A DNA stretch of 6,589 nt from Thermoanaerobacterium sp. GTDB taxonomy: Bacteria; Bacillota; Thermoanaerobacteria; Thermoanaerobacterales; Thermoanaerobacteraceae. Position numbers and translations under genes: made by a program. The DNA lies in contig JASBVU010000104.1 in assembly GCA_029960905.1 (NCBI GenBank), forward strand, positions 1 through 6,589, in the 5' to 3' direction. A model generated the notes under the pieces. It was not told the origin of the DNA and searched no databases. It saw nothing but the letters and a program-made list of their open reading frames with translations. Positions 5,407 through 6,589 of this stretch are shown here, one piece after another (the first letter of the stretch is position 1; each line of letters opens with the position of its first letter).

Positions 5407-6486
5407 ATGAAAATTTTGATATCGGGGTATTATGGCTTTGAAAACACCGGCGATGATGCTGTTTTGGAATGCATCGTCGCCGGGCTTAAAGAAAAGGGTA
5501 TAGATGACATAACGGTGCTTTCAAATGCACCTTATGTTACTTCATCTAAGTACGGTGTAAAATCTATAAATCGAAATTCATTTAAAGATATTTTTAATGC
5601 AATAAAGAATGCTGATGTAATTATAAGCGGTGGTGGAAGTTTAATACAAGATGTAACGAGCAGTAAAAGTTTATGGTATTACTTATCTATAATTTTTTTG
5701 GGAATTTTGCTGAGGAAAAAAGTATACATTGTAGGGCAAGGAATTGGACCGATACAACGCAGATACAATAAAGTTCTTGCTAGTTTTTTATTAAAAAGGG
5801 TAGACATGATTACAGTAAGAGACGAAGATTCTTTGTCTATTTTAAAAGAACTTAATATCGAGAAAAATGCCATTCTTGCTGCAGATCCTGTTGTAAACTT
5901 AAATGTTTGCAGCGATGAAAGGATAGAGAAGATATTGCAAGAAGAGGGAATTGATAAGAATAGGTACATAGTTGTATGTACCAGAGAATGGGGAAATAAC
6001 GAATTATCGCGGGTAGAGCTTGCCAAAGCAGTTGATGCCATATCTACGAAATATAACTTAGAAGTTGTTTTTTTGCCTTTTTACTATAAAAAAGATGAAT
6101 TAGAAAGTGAGAAAGTAGCTAACTACTTAAAATCTTCTTATAAGATTATAAGAGGTAAGTATGAGCCAAGTGAGGTATTGGGAATAATAAAAAACTGTAG
6201 TCTGCTTATTGGAGTAAGGCTTCATTCATTGATATTTGCTTTGGCAGCATTAGTCCCATTTATAGGCATATCATACGATCCGAAAATTGATGGCTTTTTG
6301 AATTCAGTCAATTTAAAGATTTTTAAAATAGACAAGTTTTCTTCTGATGAAATAGTCAAATATGCTGAATCTATTTTAAACAATAGAGATGATTTTACAG
6401 AGAATTTAAAAAAGCATCTTAAAGTGTTAAGAGAATTGTCCAACAACAACTTCGTGTATTTAAAAAATAATGATAACGAGGTGTAA
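5407..6486 (+). CDS. csaB: Polysaccharide pyruvyl transferase CsaB
   Basis: CsaB transfers a pyruvyl group from phosphoenolpyruvate to a sugar (usually ManNAc) of the secondary cell-wall polymer. The resulting ketal is the ligand of SLH domains, so the enzyme is needed for S-layer anchoring. The 359-residue length is normal. Family motifs are present in order: 'GYYGFENTGDDAVL' (7-20), 'SGGGSLIQD' (74-82), 'GQGIGP' (110-115), 'TVRDEDS' (136-142), 'ADPV' (159-162), 'GVRLHSLIFA' (269-278, with the conserved R271 and H273) and 'SYDPKI' (289-294). The two halves form a GT-B-like fold in the cytoplasm. A hydrophobic stretch at about 90-102 belongs to the fold and is not a membrane anchor. It lies 37 nt after the DUF5693 gene and 2 nt before the TagA-like gene, so the three probably form one operon. 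Confidence 0.95.
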   Translation: MKILISGYYGFENTGDDAVLECIVAGLKEKGIDDITVLSNAPYVTSSKYGVKSINRNSFKDIFNAIKNADVIISGGGSLIQDVTSSKSLWYYLSIIFLGILLRKKVYIVGQGIGPIQRRYNKVLASFLLKRVDMITVRDEDSLSILKELNIEKNAILAADPVVNLNVCSDERIEKILQEEGIDKNRYIVVCTREWGNNELSRVELAKAVDAISTKYNLEVVFLPFYYKKDELESEKVANYLKSSYKIIRGKYEPSEVLGIIKNCSLLIGVRLHSLIFALAALVPFIGISYDPKIDGFLNSVNLKIFKIDKFSSDEIVKYAESILNNRDDFTENLKKHLKVLRELSNNNFVYLKNNDNEV

Positions 6487-6488
6487 AG

Positions 6489-6589
6489 ATGGCTGGAAGG
6501 TTTGTGATTTTTGATGTGCCAATTGATAAAGTTAATATGAAACAAGCTGTAGATATTGTAGAAAAGTTTTTATCTGAAGATAGACTTCA
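6489..6589 (+). CDS. WecG/TagA/CpsF-family glycosyltransferase, N-terminal fragment
   Basis: Only 33 codons are inside the window; the gene runs off the right edge. The start 'MAGRFVIFDVPIDKVNMKQA' followed by 'VDIVEKFL' fits the opening of the WecG/TagA family, where a strand of the type 'ILGVPVDxVTM' leads into a helix. Members transfer N-acetylmannosamine (or a related sugar) to undecaprenyl-diphosphate-GlcNAc at the inner face of the membrane, the first committed step of wall teichoic acid or similar glycans. GAGGTG (6478-6483), overlapping the end of csaB, is 5 nt from the ATG, and only 2 nt separate the genes, so translation is probably coupled. A ManNAc transferase beside csaB makes sense, because ManNAc is the usual sugar that CsaB pyruvylates. 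With so little sequence, the assignment rests on the N-terminus and context. Confidence 0.72.
   Translation, partial: MAGRFVIFDVPIDKVNMKQAVDIVEKFLSEDRL

Noticed and set aside
5679..6041. Minus-strand open frame of 120 codons inside csaB
   Set aside because: It lies wholly within a well-supported gene, has no ribosome binding site or family motif, and its translation looks like a shadow of the coding strand.
6222..6545. Minus-strand open frame of 107 codons across the csaB/tagA-like junction
   Set aside because: It overlaps two genes with clear motifs and Shine-Dalgarno sites and encodes nothing recognisable.

Overview
The window is AT-rich, densely coding DNA with every recognisable gene on the + strand. 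Gene content and order point to a spore-forming, S-layer-bearing Gram-positive of the class Clostridia, most likely a thermophile such as Thermoanaerobacterium or Thermoanaerobacter. The genus is inferred from protein resemblance recalled from memory, not from a search.

Left block (1-2692): the 3' part of a LolA-fold, YdcC/GerS-like lipoprotein gene, then alanine racemase (alr), then the NdoAI/NdoA (EndoAI/EndoA, MazF-type) antitoxin-toxin pair. The order ydcC-alr-ndoAI-ndoA is the same as in Bacillus subtilis. The lipoprotein gene and alr are 13 nt apart and look co-transcribed. The antitoxin-toxin pair has its own strong sigma-A-type promoter, overlapped by a perfect inverted repeat that could be an operator, and ends in an intrinsic terminator.

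Middle (2693-3262): a stand-alone gene for a small secreted protein of unknown function, with its own promoter, Shine-Dalgarno sequence, signal peptide and terminator.

Right block (3263-6589): an apparent cell-surface operon. A promoter with a duplicated -10 region drives a large membrane protein of the DUF5693 type, followed by csaB (cell-wall polysaccharide pyruvyl transferase) and the first 33 codons of a WecG/TagA-family glycosyltransferase. CsaB adds pyruvate to the secondary cell-wall polymer that anchors SLH-domain S-layer proteins. The TagA-like enzyme would act in making a lipid-linked glycan. The membrane protein in front of csaB has no known role and is the best candidate here for an undescribed component.

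No RNA gene, insertion sequence, CRISPR array, prophage gene or origin was seen. No gene-free stretch exceeds 300 bases.
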